64,000 bases of DNA from Streptomyces albireticuli (GCF_021228125.1 NZ_JAJQQS010000002.1:310001-374000), one strand, 5' to 3'; shown: positions 26,013 through 35,103, counted from the first letter of the stretch. Notes: generated by a model not told the origin, from the sequence alone. Numbers and translations are program-made.

Positions 26013-26418
26013 GCGGCGGTGCTCCCGCCGGTCCGCCATGAGCCGCCGCGGTGGCGGCGTGCCCGTGCCCTGAGCGGTCCGGTGCTGCCGGACGGCCGGG
26101 GGAAGCCGGCCGGGCGCGGCGGAGCGGGCCGGGGCCGGTGGGACCTCTTCCGGGCTCCTCCGGGACTTCCGGGCTCCTCCGGGACCGCTTCCTTCCGGGG
26201 TTTCTTCCTGGCGGCCCGCCCGGCGCCCGGCGGCACCACGCCGACTGTCGCCGCAGAGGTCGCCGAGGCCCCCGATCGGGCTCCTCTCCGGGGCACGCGG
26301 CGGACGCCGCGCCGGGGGCCGGTCCCGCGCCCGCGGACGTCTCGCCGAGGGGCGGTCCCCGCGTCCACAGTCCGGAACGCGTGGTCGCCCCGGGCCCCGC
26401 CCGACTACGCTGCGGGCC
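26013..26418. other. Intergenic region upstream of proA
   Basis: I see no gene in these 406 nt. They contain a 19-bp unit (TTCCGGGCTCCTCCGGGAC) repeated twice in tandem at 26148-26185. At the end is TACGCT (26406-26411), 7 nt before the proA ATG, which reads as a -10 box for a leaderless proA transcript. Confidence 0.6.
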
Positions 26419-27738
26419 ATGAGCAGCGTTTTCCCCTCCCCCCTCGCCGATCCGATGCCGCAGTCCCCGGTGCTGCGCGCGGCCTACCGGGCCCGCGCCG
26501 CGGCCGCCGAGCTGGCGCCACTGCCGCGCTCGGTGAAGGACGAGGCGCTGCTGGCGATCGCCGACGCCCTGGAGGTCCGGACCAAGGAGATCGTCGAGGC
26601 CAACGCCGAGGACGTCGAGCGCGCCCGGGCCGCCGGCACCAGCGAGACCGTCATCGACCGGCTGACCCTCACCCCCGAGCGGGTGCGGGCCATCGCCAAG
26701 GACGTCCGCGACGTCGTCGCCCTCCCCGACCCGGTCGGCGAGGTCGTCCGCGGCTCGACCCTCCCCAACGGCATCGACCTGCGCCAGGTCCGGGTGCCGC
26801 TCGGCGTGGTCGGGATCATCTACGAGGCCCGGCCCAATGTGACCGTGGACGCCGCCGCCCTGTGCCTGAAGGCCGGCAACGCCGTGCTGCTGCGCGGCTC
26901 GTCCTCCGCGTACGCCTCCAACACCGCCCTGGTGCGGGTCCTGCGCGACGCCGTCGGCGGCGCCGGGCTGCCCGCGGACGCGGTGCAGCTGGTCCCGGGC
27001 GAGAGCCGGGACTCCGTGCGGGAGCTGATGCGCGCCCGCGGCATGGTCGACGTGCTGATCCCGCGCGGCGGCGCCTCGCTGATCCGCACGGTCGTCGAGG
27101 AGTCCACCGTCCCCGTGATCGAGACGGGCACGGGCAACTGCCACGTCTACGTCGACGCCGAGGCCGACCTCGACATGGCCGTCGACATCCTGATCAACTC
27201 CAAGGCCCAGCGGCCCAGCGTCTGCAACGCCGCCGAGACCCTCCTCGTGCACCAGGACATCGCCCTGGACTTCCTGCCCCGCGCGCTGGCGGCACTGGCC
27301 GAGGCCGGCGTCACCGTGCACGGCGACGAGCGGGTCCTCGCGCTGGCCGAGGGCGGCCCGGCCACCGTGGTGCCCGCGACCGCCGAGGACTGGGAGACCG
27401 AGTACCTCTCGTACGACATCGCCGCCGCCGTCGTGGACTCCCTGGACGCCGCGGTGCGGCACATCCGGCTGTGGACCTCCGGCCACACGGAGGCCATCGT
27501 CACGACCTCGCAGGCCGCCGCCCGCCGCTTCACCCAGCTGGTGGATTCCACGACGGTCGCGGTCAACGCGTCGACGCGGTTCACGGACGGCAGCCAGTTC
27601 GGCTTCGGCGCGGAGATCGGCATCTCCACCCAGAAGCTGCACGCGCGCGGCCCGATGGGCCTGCCGGAGCTCACCTCGACCAAGTACATCGTCACGGGCG
27701 ACGGCCACGTGCGCGGAGGCGGGCCCGCCGCGGGCTGA
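26419..27738 (+). CDS. proA: Gamma-glutamyl phosphate reductase (glutamate-5-semialdehyde dehydrogenase)
   Basis: ProA reduces gamma-glutamyl phosphate with NADPH to glutamate semialdehyde, the second step of proline synthesis. The 439-residue aldehyde-dehydrogenase-fold protein has [35 protein letters not shown], and the catalytic Cys at about C269 in [12 protein letters not shown]. The C-terminal [20 protein letters not shown] block is diagnostic. A TACGCT -10 box just upstream suggests a leaderless start at ATG 26419. Confidence 0.97.
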   Translation: MSSVFPSPLADPMPQSPVLRAAYRARAAAAELAPLPRSVKDEALLAIADALEVRTKEIVEANAEDVERARAAGTSETVIDRLTLTPERVRAIAKDVRDVVALPDPVGEVVRGSTLPNGIDLRQVRVPLGVVGIIYEARPNVTVDAAALCLKAGNAVLLRGSSSAYASNTALVRVLRDAVGGAGLPADAVQLVPGESRDSVRELMRARGMVDVLIPRGGASLIRTVVEESTVPVIETGTGNCHVYVDAEADLDMAVDILINSKAQRPSVCNAAETLLVHQDIALDFLPRALAALAEAGVTVHGDERVLALAEGGPATVVPATAEDWETEYLSYDIAAAVVDSLDAAVRHIRLWTSGHTEAIVTTSQAAARRFTQLVDSTTVAVNASTRFTDGSQFGFGAEIGISTQKLHARGPMGLPELTSTKYIVTGDGHVRGGGPAAG

Positions 27739-27788
27739 ATTCCCGTACCGGACGCACGGATTGACCACTTCGGGGCTACGCTGGACGG

Positions 27789-28409
27789 GTGCCGGACGAC
27801 GTGGGGGGCCAGCCGTTCCCGGACGGCGAGGAGCCCGACAGCAACCGCAGCGGGGACGACGCGTTCGCCTCCGTGGTCTTCGACGAGGAGTTCGTGCGGT
27901 CCGCCGCGGTCCACGAACCCTCAGCGGTCGAGCGGATGCTCGCCGCCGCCCAGGCCCGCGCGGAGGCGGAGTCCTCCCGGGCCCGGGCGGGCGGCGGCAC
28001 CGCCGACGACGACTTCGACCTCGACGACTTCCCCGAGGACGCCGCCGGCCCGGCGGCCGGCCGCCCCGCCACCCGCGCGGACGGCTGGTACGCCCTGGCC
28101 CATGACCTCGATCCCGACGACGCCTACGGTCCGTACGGCCGCTACGGCTCCGCCCGCCGCCCGTACCGCGGCCATCCCCGCTGGCACCGCCCGGTGGCGT
28201 GGGTGCTCGCCGTGCTGATGGGCATCGGCGTGGTGGCCCTCGCCTTCGCCGCCGTGTACCGCAGCGCCTCCTCCGGCGGGCGGCCCGGCTCCGATCCGCC
28301 GCCCGCGACGACCGGGGTGGACGCCCCGGCGGCCGAGCGGCCCGGACCCCTGCCCTCCGTCTCGGCCGATTCCGAGCCCCCGGTGGCCTCCGCGGCGCCC
28401 CGCGGCTAG
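27789..28409 (+). CDS. Single-pass membrane protein with VVFDExFVR motif (shorter member of pair)
   Basis: This 206-residue protein has an acidic, disordered cytoplasmic N-terminus containing SVVFDEEFVRSAAVHEPSA, then an Asp-rich linker and a Tyr/Gly/Arg patch. One transmembrane helix follows (about 137-160, VAWVLAVLMGIGVVALAFAAV), then a short Pro/Ser-rich external tail. The motif recurs in the next gene, so the two are paralogous in their cytoplasmic parts. The start is GTG 27789, with TACGCT (27777-27782) 6 nt upstream indicating a leaderless transcript. The family is actinobacterial and of unknown function; I infer a membrane-envelope role. Confidence 0.8.
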   Translation: MPDDVGGQPFPDGEEPDSNRSGDDAFASVVFDEEFVRSAAVHEPSAVERMLAAAQARAEAESSRARAGGGTADDDFDLDDFPEDAAGPAAGRPATRADGWYALAHDLDPDDAYGPYGRYGSARRPYRGHPRWHRPVAWVLAVLMGIGVVALAFAAVYRSASSGGRPGSDPPPATTGVDAPAAERPGPLPSVSADSEPPVASAAPRG

Positions 28410-28518
28410 CCCCCGGCGACCGGCGGTGACATGCGTGCATCGACCAGTCGGATTTTTCCTCACAACTTGTCGTGTACCAGCGCGTTTACCGAAGGCCCGG
28501 CAGACCTACTCTTGAGGT

Positions 28519-29610
28519 ATGGACGGGCCTGGAGACCCTCCTGAAGGGACGCCCGAAGGCGCCCCTGGAGGCGGGGAGGACGAGTACCGATCCGTCGTCT
28601 TCGACGAATCGTTTGTCCGGGCTGCCCGCCTCCAGGAGTACTCCGCGCGCGAGCGCATGGGCGACCACGCCCTCGCTGTCCGTAACCGCCATGTGTGGAC
28701 GCGCGTCAGCACCTCGCGCCAGGTCGTCGTCCTGGTGATCCTGATCGCCCTCGCCTTCGGCACGGCCGTCTATATGGGCCTGCGCCACCCCTACAAGGAC
28801 CCGGCCGCCCCCGTCGCCGAGCCGATGCGCTCCACCCTGATCCCGCTGGCACCCCGCGACCCCGTGCCCGGCGGCCCGGCCGCGGAGCTCTTCGACCACA
28901 GCCCGGCCGCCCAGTTCCGGCTGGGGCACGAGGGCATCACCCTGCCGGCCGCGCGCAGCACCCAGCACTTCTCCGAGAGCCAGGTCATGGCCGCGCTCGC
29001 CGCCGCCAAGGAGTACACCGTGAAGTCCGCCCTGGACCCGGCCGTGCTCACCGGCGGCACCCAGCGCGGCGTGCGGCTGCTGCTCGATCCCCAGCAGCTC
29101 GACCAGTTCGACCGCAGCTTCGACCACCCCGCCGACGACGGGCGGCACGCGGCCACCGCCTGGCTGATCCGCTTCGACCCGGCACAGGTCGCCCTGGTCG
29201 ACACCCCCGTACGGACGCGGGGCGTCTTCACCGTCACCGAGACGGGCTCCTCCACCCTGGAGGTCACCTCCGACCACACCTTCGTCTACGCCCTGCGCCC
29301 CGCGAAGGCGGGCAGCGAGCACAAGGCGGCCACGGACGAGGCGTCGCTGTTCACGGTGCGCCGGGCGATGAAGTTCCGCTTCGACCGCGAGGGCCTCCAG
29401 GACCACCACCTGACCGTGGTCCAGAGCCAGCTCCAGGCGGGCCCGGAGTCCTGCGCCGCGGACGACGAGGTCTATCTGCGCCCCCTCCTGGCGGGCCAGC
29501 GCCCCACGGGCGACGGCCCGGCGGGCACGGACCCGTACGCGACGGACCAGGTGACGGCGGCGCTGTGCGGCACGCTGGCGGGCGAGGCGCAGCCGACGCC
29601 ACGGCGGTGA
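28519..29610 (+). CDS. Single-pass membrane protein with VVFDExFVR motif and large external domain
   Basis: The N-terminal 60 residues carry YRSVVFDESFVRAARLQEYSARERM, matching the motif of the upstream protein. One transmembrane helix (about 69-88, VVVLVILIALAFGTAVYMGL) is followed by an external domain of about 270 residues. That domain is predicted alpha/beta, with two Cys residues near the C-terminus (SCAADD and LCGTL) that could form a disulfide. No enzyme motif is visible. TACTCT (28507-28512) lies 6 nt before the ATG, so the gene probably has its own leaderless promoter. Function unknown; co-location with its paralogue and an M48 protease is notable. Confidence 0.82.
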   Translation: MDGPGDPPEGTPEGAPGGGEDEYRSVVFDESFVRAARLQEYSARERMGDHALAVRNRHVWTRVSTSRQVVVLVILIALAFGTAVYMGLRHPYKDPAAPVAEPMRSTLIPLAPRDPVPGGPAAELFDHSPAAQFRLGHEGITLPAARSTQHFSESQVMAALAAAKEYTVKSALDPAVLTGGTQRGVRLLLDPQQLDQFDRSFDHPADDGRHAATAWLIRFDPAQVALVDTPVRTRGVFTVTETGSSTLEVTSDHTFVYALRPAKAGSEHKAATDEASLFTVRRAMKFRFDREGLQDHHLTVVQSQLQAGPESCAADDEVYLRPLLAGQRPTGDGPAGTDPYATDQVTAALCGTLAGEAQPTPRR

Positions 29611-29659
29611 TTCCCGGTCCTCGCTCTCCCCGGGCTACCCCTTGGAGGTGCCCCTGGGG

Positions 29660-29745
29660 GCGGAAATCCAGCCCGTCCGGCGCTTGAGGACACCGTGCGA
29701 AGCGCGAAGCCCCCCGGTTGCGGGAAGGGGCGGGGCTGGGGAAAG
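29660..29745. repeat. Dispersed Streptomyces-type intergenic repeat
   Basis: This contains CCAGCCCGTCCGGCGCTTGA followed by GCGAAGCCCCCCGGTTGCGGGAAGGGGCGGG. The second block recurs with one change at 58264-58294 and, inverted and diverged, near 57905-57940. The first block is the reverse complement of a sequence near 58075-58095. It looks like a non-coding dispersed element near gene ends, perhaps a terminator. Confidence 0.65.
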
Positions 29746-29800
29746 GCCGCCCGCAGGGCCCTCAGCGCGCACCCGGCCCCCGCACCGCCCCCGCCACCCC

Positions 29801-30934
29801 CTACGCCCGCCCAGAACCCTCCCCGGGCCCCTCAGGCCCCTTCCCGGGCCCCTCGGACCCCTTCGGCGGAGTCGTTCCCCCGCCCTTGAAGGAATCCCGC
29901 AGGCGCCCGCCCAGCCCGCCCGCCCCCGACGCCAGATCCCGCACCAGCCCCAGCAGCGGGTCCTTGCTCGCGCGCACCGACTCCGCGTAGTGGTTCGCGG
30001 ACTCCCGGAACGAGTCGCTCACGGACGTGTCCTTGTCCGCCGAGCGCCGCGGGTAGTGACCGTCCATGATCCGCTGGTGTTCGCGGCTCCCGGCCCACTT
30101 CCGCAGCTCCGCCGCCCGCACGGTCGTGAAGGGGTGCGAGCGCGGCAGCACGTTCATGATCTTCAGCACGGAGTCGCGCAGGTCGCCGCCCGCCTCGTAC
30201 TCCTCCGCCTGGGCGAGGAACGCGTCCACGTTCATCTCGTGGAGGTGGTTGCCGCCCGCGATCTTCATCAGGCCGCGCATCGAGGCCGTGAGGTCCTGGC
30301 CCACCAGCAGCCCCGCCCGGTCCGCCGACAGCTCCGACTTGCGGAACCACTCGCGGAGTCCCGTGACGATCGCCATCACGGCGAGGTTGCCCAGCGGGAT
30401 CCACGCCACCTTCAGGGCGAAGTTCGTCAGGAACAGCAGGATCGTGCGGTAGACCGAGTGTCCCGACAGGGCGTGGCCCACCTCGTGGCCCACGACGGCC
30501 CGCATCTCCTCCTCGTCCAGCAGTTCGACGAGGCCCGTGGTCACCACGATGATCGGCTCGTCCAGGCCGATGCACATGGCGTTCGGCTGCGGGTCCTGGG
30601 TGACGTACATCGGCGGGACCTTCGGCAGGTCCAGGATGTAGCAGGCGTCCAGCAGCATCGTGTGCAGATGGGGGAACTGCTCCTCGCCCACCCGCACCGA
30701 GTCCGACAGGTACAGCAGCCGCAGGCTGCGCTCGGGCAGCAGCCCGCTCAGCGCCTTGAAGACGGTGTCGAAGCCGCTCAGCTTGCGCAGGGCCACCAGG
30801 GCGGAGCGGTCCGCCGGGTGCTCGTAGGCGCGCGAGGAGATGTCCGGGAAGCGCTTCCGCTGCCGGCCGGGCGCCCGCTCCCGTTCCTCGCCCGAACCGT
30901 TCCCCGCCGTGCTGCCGCCGTTGCCGTCGCTCAT
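29801..30934 (-). CDS. M48 family membrane-associated metalloprotease
   Basis: This is a zinc endopeptidase of the HtpX/Ste24 clan. The zinc site is H150-E151-x2-H154 (VVGHEVGHALSGH), with E201 in ELSADRAG as the third ligand. Hydrophobic stretches at about 160-195 could associate with the membrane, although canonical HtpX has more helices. The C-terminal 70 residues are Gly/Pro-rich and disordered. The start is ATG 30934. It is transcribed toward the VVFDE-motif genes. In E. coli the related HtpX degrades damaged membrane proteins; the substrate here is unknown. Confidence 0.9.
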   Translation of the reverse strand: MSDGNGGSTAGNGSGEERERAPGRQRKRFPDISSRAYEHPADRSALVALRKLSGFDTVFKALSGLLPERSLRLLYLSDSVRVGEEQFPHLHTMLLDACYILDLPKVPPMYVTQDPQPNAMCIGLDEPIIVVTTGLVELLDEEEMRAVVGHEVGHALSGHSVYRTILLFLTNFALKVAWIPLGNLAVMAIVTGLREWFRKSELSADRAGLLVGQDLTASMRGLMKIAGGNHLHEMNVDAFLAQAEEYEAGGDLRDSVLKIMNVLPRSHPFTTVRAAELRKWAGSREHQRIMDGHYPRRSADKDTSVSDSFRESANHYAESVRASKDPLLGLVRDLASGAGGLGGRLRDSFKGGGTTPPKGSEGPGKGPEGPGEGSGRA

Positions 30935-31058
30935 GAAGACCCCCTCGATCCGTGTCGGTCGGCTTGCGTCATGGCCGCGTGGCGGCCGTGTCCTGGCCCG
31001 TCCCCCGGGTCGCCGACCCCACAGTAAGCGCTGCCGCGGCTATGGCTACCGTGGAGAC

Positions 31059-31229
31059 ATGCCCGACATCAACGCTTTCACCGCGCACCCCGCGTTCACC
31101 GAGTTCCTCGCCGTCTCCAAGGGGGACCAGGGGCCCGGCGTGGTGCTCCGCACGGTCCTGGTGGTCGGCGTCGTCGGCGTCGCCTTCCTCGCGTGGTTCC
31201 TGCTGCGCGGATACGGCAAGAAGGACTGA
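31059..31229 (+). CDS. 56-residue single-pass membrane protein
   Basis: The sequence begins MPDINAFTAHPAFTEFLAV, has one transmembrane helix (about 29-48, VLRTVLVVGVVGVAFLAWFLL) and ends in GYGKKD. TACCGT (31047-31052) lies 6 nt before the ATG, the leaderless geometry seen repeatedly here. It lies divergent from the M48 protease gene, 124 nt away. The orderly topology and promoter argue for a real gene; the function is unknown. Confidence 0.72.
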   Translation: MPDINAFTAHPAFTEFLAVSKGDQGPGVVLRTVLVVGVVGVAFLAWFLLRGYGKKD

Positions 31230-31363
31230 GCGGGCGCCCGGCGCGCCCCGCGGAGGACCGGAAGGCCCCGACAGGTGGAGTCGGGGTGATGTTGCGGGCG
31301 GCCCCCGCATACGATGTGGCAGAAATCTCCGCCCGATACCGTCCCGGATAGGTCCTGCCGACG

Positions 31364-31537
31364 ATGACTGCCTCCTCTGGCTTCGCCTCAGCCCACACCG
31401 CCCTGGTCAGCCTCGCCTCCGAGGGCGAGCACGTGGACACCCACCCGAGCATCAGCCCGTACATGACCGGCGGCGCCGCCCTCGTCATCCTGCTGCTCCT
31501 CGTCTGGATCACCACCCGCTTCAACCGCGACCGCTGA
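31364..31537 (+). CDS. 57-residue single-pass membrane protein
   Basis: Reading from ATG 31364 to TGA 31535-31537 gives a small protein beginning [21 protein letters not shown] His/Asp-containing loop follows, then a transmembrane helix ([16 protein letters not shown]) and a basic end, RFNRDR. I recall a similar small protein at this place in other Streptomyces, just before nadD. It resembles the preceding small protein in layout but not in sequence. Function unknown. Confidence 0.7.
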   Translation: MTASSGFASAHTALVSLASEGEHVDTHPSISPYMTGGAALVILLLLVWITTRFNRDR

Positions 31538-31592
31538 GCGGACCGGTCCCTGCGGGTCCGGTGCTCCGCCACGCCCAGTAGGGTCTGCACGC

Positions 31593-32198
31593 ATGGGAGA
31601 GCAGACAGGGCCCGTGAAGCGGCGGCTCGGCGTGATGGGCGGGACATTCGACCCGGTCCACCACGGCCACCTGGTCGCCGCGAGCGAGGTGGCCGCGCAG
31701 TTCCACCTGGACGAGGTGGTCTTCGTACCGACGGGACAGCCGTGGCAGAAGAGCCACAAGGTGGTGTCGCCGGCCGAGGACCGCTATCTGATGACGGTGA
31801 TCGCCACCGCGTCCAACCCACAGTTCTCGGTCAGCCGCATCGACATCGACCGCGGCGGGCCGACGTACACCACGGACACGCTCCGCGACCTGCGCGCCCT
31901 CAACGACGACGCGGACCTGTTCTTCATCACCGGGGCCGACGCGCTGGCCCAGATCCTCACCTGGCGGGACACCGAGGAGCTCTTCTCGCTGGCCCACTTC
32001 ATCGGCGTGACCCGGCCCGGCCACATACTGGCCAACCCGGGACTTCCCGAGGGAGGCGTCTCGTTCGTCGAGGTGCCGGCGCTCGCCATCTCCTCCTCCG
32101 ACTGCCGCGCCCGTGTGGCGAAGGGCGACCCGGTCTGGTACCTGGTGCCGGACGGCGTGGTGCGCTACATCGACAAGCGCAAGCTCTACCGCGACTGA
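31593..32198 (+). CDS. nadD: Nicotinate-nucleotide adenylyltransferase
   Basis: NadD adenylates nicotinic acid mononucleotide to deamido-NAD, a key step of NAD synthesis. The nucleotidyltransferase signatures are [11 protein letters not shown] (H23-H24-G25-H26) and [10 protein letters not shown] near residue 167, with [12 protein letters not shown] and the [16 protein letters not shown] block between. The 201-residue length is normal. TAGGGT (31579-31584) is 8 nt before the ATG. It opens the nadD-LCP-rsfS-phosphatase group. Confidence 0.96.
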   Translation: MGEQTGPVKRRLGVMGGTFDPVHHGHLVAASEVAAQFHLDEVVFVPTGQPWQKSHKVVSPAEDRYLMTVIATASNPQFSVSRIDIDRGGPTYTTDTLRDLRALNDDADLFFITGADALAQILTWRDTEELFSLAHFIGVTRPGHILANPGLPEGGVSFVEVPALAISSSDCRARVAKGDPVWYLVPDGVVRYIDKRKLYRD

Positions 32199-32220
32199 CA
32201 GGGCACTGAGGGGCGCACTG

Positions 32221-33834
32221 GTGAACGACCGACAGGATCCGTACGCGCAGGACCCGTACGGACAGCAGCCGCAGCTGTACGGCTACGACGCCTACGGTCA
32301 GCCGGTGTACCGGCCGGACGCCCCGGAGCGCGTGTACGACCAGTACGGCCGGCCGGTCCAGCAGCCCGTACAGCAGCCGCTCCAGCAGCCCGCCGAGGCG
32401 CAGGGACACGGCTACGGCGGTCACCACGAGGGCTACGCCGCCCCGTACGCCCAGCACCAGGGTCAGGACCAGGGCGGGACGCGGACGCGGCAGCAGGAGT
32501 GGATCCCGCGCCAGGCCGGCCCGCCCGCCCCCGAGGAGGCCCACGCCGGCCCCGGAGCGGGCTCCGGCCCGGAGCGGGATTCCGTCCCCGCCCCGGAGTA
32601 CCGCACCGAGCAGTTCTCCTTCATCGAGGAGCCGGACGAGGACTCCGAGGACGTCATCGACTGGCTCAAGTTCAGCGAGAGCCGTACCGAGCGGCGTGAC
32701 GAGCGCAAGCGCAAGGGCCGCAACCGTGTGGTCGCCCTTGTCGTGGCCGTCGTCCTGGTGGTGGCCGGAGTGGCCGGATACCTGTGGTTCGCCGGTTCCG
32801 GCGAAGAGAAGGGCCCGGTGGCGGCGGGCGGCGCGCAGAAGCGCGACGTGATCGTCGTCCATCTGCGGCAGACCCAGGGCGGCGGCAGCTCCACGGCCCT
32901 GCTCGTCGATAACGAGACCACCCGTAAGGGCACCACGATCCTGCTGCCCAACTCCCTGGCCGTCGCCAGGGAGGGCGGTGGCTCCACCACGCTCGGCAAG
33001 TCCGTGCAGGACGACGGGACCGGCGCGACCCGGGACGCCCTGAACACCCTGCTCGGCGCCGACATCAAGGGCAGCTGGCGGCTGGACACGCCCTACCTGG
33101 AGAACCTCGTCGAGCTGGTCGGCGGGATCGCCGTGGACACCGACACCGACGTGGCCGGCGCCAAGGCCGGCGAGAGTCCCGTCGTCCGTAAGGGCGAGGG
33201 GCAGGACCTCAGCGGTCAGATGGCCGTCGCCTACGCCACCTACCGGGCGCCCGGGGAGGCCCCGGACAAGCAGCTGGCCCGCTTCGGGCAGGTCATGCGG
33301 GCGGTGCTGAAGAAGCTCTCCGCCGACACCGGCGCGACCACCCGGACCGTGGAGTCGCTCGCCCAGATCCCCGATCCCTCGCTCTCCGTGGAACAGCTCG
33401 GCGCCTCGCTGGCCCAGCTCGCCGCGCTGGCCAGGAAGGGCTCGTACGACACCGCCCTCCTGCCCGTGCAGGCCGACGGCACCCTGGGGGACAAGGCGAC
33501 CGAGGGCGTCGTGAAGGACGTCCTGGGCGGCACGGTGAAGAACACCGACAAGAACGCCGCGCCCCGGGTCAGCGTGAAGAACGCCACAGGCAACAAGGGC
33601 GCCACCGGTTCCGCGCTCGTCACGCTCGTCAACGGTGGCTACACCGCGGTCGACGGCGGCACGGCGGGCCAGGCAGGGGCGGCGTCCTCGGTCACCTACG
33701 CCGACGACCGGCGGGCCGCCGAGGCCAAGGAGGTCGCCAAGACGCTGGGGCTGCCCGCGTCGGCGGTGAAGCAGGCGCAGGGGGCGTCCAACGCGGACGT
33801 CACCGTGGTCCTGGGCAAGGACTACAAGGGCTGA
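32221..33834 (+). CDS. LCP-like (LytR-CpsA-Psr) membrane protein with C-terminal LytR_C domain
   Basis: The 537 residues comprise a Gln/Pro/Tyr-rich cytoplasmic region (1-165), one transmembrane helix (about 169-191), an LCP-like external domain (about 200-400) and a LytR_C domain (about 440-537, PRVSVKNATGNKGATGSALV). Canonical LCP proteins attach wall polymers to peptidoglycan using Asp/Arg residues in blocks such as RSDT and PRD. Here the equivalent places read KRDVIVVH and LPNSLAV, so catalysis may be lost. The start is GTG 32221, immediately downstream of nadD; the frame is open further upstream inside nadD but is not used. The family assignment is moderate. Confidence 0.78.
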   Translation: MNDRQDPYAQDPYGQQPQLYGYDAYGQPVYRPDAPERVYDQYGRPVQQPVQQPLQQPAEAQGHGYGGHHEGYAAPYAQHQGQDQGGTRTRQQEWIPRQAGPPAPEEAHAGPGAGSGPERDSVPAPEYRTEQFSFIEEPDEDSEDVIDWLKFSESRTERRDERKRKGRNRVVALVVAVVLVVAGVAGYLWFAGSGEEKGPVAAGGAQKRDVIVVHLRQTQGGGSSTALLVDNETTRKGTTILLPNSLAVAREGGGSTTLGKSVQDDGTGATRDALNTLLGADIKGSWRLDTPYLENLVELVGGIAVDTDTDVAGAKAGESPVVRKGEGQDLSGQMAVAYATYRAPGEAPDKQLARFGQVMRAVLKKLSADTGATTRTVESLAQIPDPSLSVEQLGASLAQLAALARKGSYDTALLPVQADGTLGDKATEGVVKDVLGGTVKNTDKNAAPRVSVKNATGNKGATGSALVTLVNGGYTAVDGGTAGQAGAASSVTYADDRRAAEAKEVAKTLGLPASAVKQAQGASNADVTVVLGKDYKG

Positions 33835-33847
33835 GCGGGGCGGGGCA

Positions 33848-33874
33848 CCGCCCGGTCCCGGGCGTGCCGGGCGG
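33848..33874 (+). terminator. Hairpin terminator after LCP-like gene
   Basis: An 8-bp stem (CCGCCCGG/CCGGGCGG) has an 11-nt loop that can itself pair. It starts 14 nt after the stop and separates the LCP-like gene from rsfS. Confidence 0.6.
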
Positions 33875-33994
33875 GGACGCGCGGGGGTGAGCCGTAAGGG
33901 TCGAGGAAGACGCGGGCCGAAATGCCCAGGAGGGCTGTCGGCGGCTCGTGAGACCCTTGACGGGTACTGACCCTTTTTAGCGAAAGCATGGCTT

Positions 33995-34429
33995 GTGACC
34001 GCCACGGACCGCTCCATCGAGCTCATCAAGGCCGCCGCCCAGGCGGCTGCGGACAAGCTCGCGCACGACATCATCGCCTACGACGTCAGCGACGTGCTGT
34101 CGATCACCGACGCCTTCCTGCTCGCCTCGGCCCCGAACGACCGCCAGGTCAAGTCGATCGTCGACGAGATCGAGGAGCGCCTCAACAAGGAGCTCGGCGC
34201 CAAGCCGGTGCGCCGTGAGGGCGACCGCGACGCCCGCTGGGTGCTGCTCGACTACGTCGACATCGTCGTCCACGTCCAGCACAGCGAGGAGCGCGTCTTC
34301 TACGCCCTGGAGCGGCTGTGGAAGGACTGCCCCGAGATCGAGCTGCCCGCCGACGCCGTCGCCACCCGCGGCAAGGCCGCCGAGCACGCCGAGGCGCAGG
34401 CCGCCGACCTGGACGGTGAGCTGAGCTGA
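33995..34429 (+). CDS. rsfS: Ribosomal silencing factor RsfS
   Basis: RsfS binds L14 on the free 50S subunit and blocks joining to 30S, lowering translation under poor nutrition. The 144-residue protein has the DUF143 core: IIAYDVSDVLSITDAFLLASAPNDRQVKSI and GDRDARWVLLDYVDIVVHVQ. The start is GTG 33995; an ATG 7 nt upstream is out of frame. The C-terminal Ala/Glu-rich tail is longer than in E. coli. The stop overlaps a possible CTG start of the next gene. Confidence 0.95.
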   Translation: MTATDRSIELIKAAAQAAADKLAHDIIAYDVSDVLSITDAFLLASAPNDRQVKSIVDEIEERLNKELGAKPVRREGDRDARWVLLDYVDIVVHVQHSEERVFYALERLWKDCPEIELPADAVATRGKAAEHAEAQAADLDGELS

Positions 34430-34461
34430 GCGGCGGCGAGCGCGGCACCGGCACGGGCGCC

Positions 34462-35103
34462 GTGGCCGGCAGGGGGCGTCGCATCGTCCTCTGGCGCCAC
34501 GGCCAGACCTCATGGAACCTGGAGCGCCGTTTCCAGGGCTCCACGGACATCGAGCTGACCCCCGCCGGCGTCGCGCAGGCACGCCGGGCCGCCCGGCTGC
34601 TGGCGGCGCTGCGGCCGGACGCGATCGTCTCCTCCGACCTCGGCCGGGCCAGGGCCACGGCCGCCGAGCTGGCGGCCCTCACCGGCCTGCCGGTGGAGAG
34701 CGACGCGGCGCTGCGGGAGACCTACGCGGGTGTGTGGCAGGGCCTCACGCATGACGAGATCATCGAGCGGCACGGCGCGGAGTACGCGGCGTGGAAGCGC
34801 GGCGAGCCCGTGCGGCGCGGCGGCGGCGAGCTGGAGACCGAGGTCGCCGACCGGGCCGCCCCGGTCGTCCTCGCCCAGGCCGACAAGCTGCCCGACGGCG
34901 GCATCCTCGTCGTCGTCAGTCACGGTGGCACCATCCGTACGACCATCGGCCGGCTGCTCGGTCTGGAGTCGGCCTCCTGGGAAGCGCTCGGCGGCCTCAC
35001 CAACTGCTGCTGGTCGGTGCTGGGCGAGGGCGCGCGCGGCTGGCGGCTGCTGGAGCACAACGCCGGAACGCTGCCCGAGCCCGTCCTGGGTGACGACGAC
35101 TGA
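34462..35103 (+). CDS. Histidine phosphatase superfamily protein (phosphoglycerate-mutase-like)
   Basis: The phosphoacceptor motif is LWRHGQTSWN near residue 11, and the second catalytic His is in VVVSHGGTIRTT, with the acid in LRETYAG. The substrate is unknown; this branch holds cofactor-independent phosphatases as well as true mutases. GTG 34462 is the only GTG/ATG in frame after an upstream stop. However, a CTG at 34426, overlapping the rsfS stop as CTGA with GGTGAG just upstream, would give an N-terminus beginning SGGERGTGTG and may be the real start. It sits beside rsfS as in other actinobacteria. Confidence 0.86.
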   Translation: MAGRGRRIVLWRHGQTSWNLERRFQGSTDIELTPAGVAQARRAARLLAALRPDAIVSSDLGRARATAAELAALTGLPVESDAALRETYAGVWQGLTHDEIIERHGAEYAAWKRGEPVRRGGGELETEVADRAAPVVLAQADKLPDGGILVVVSHGGTIRTTIGRLLGLESASWEALGGLTNCCWSVLGEGARGWRLLEHNAGTLPEPVLGDDD

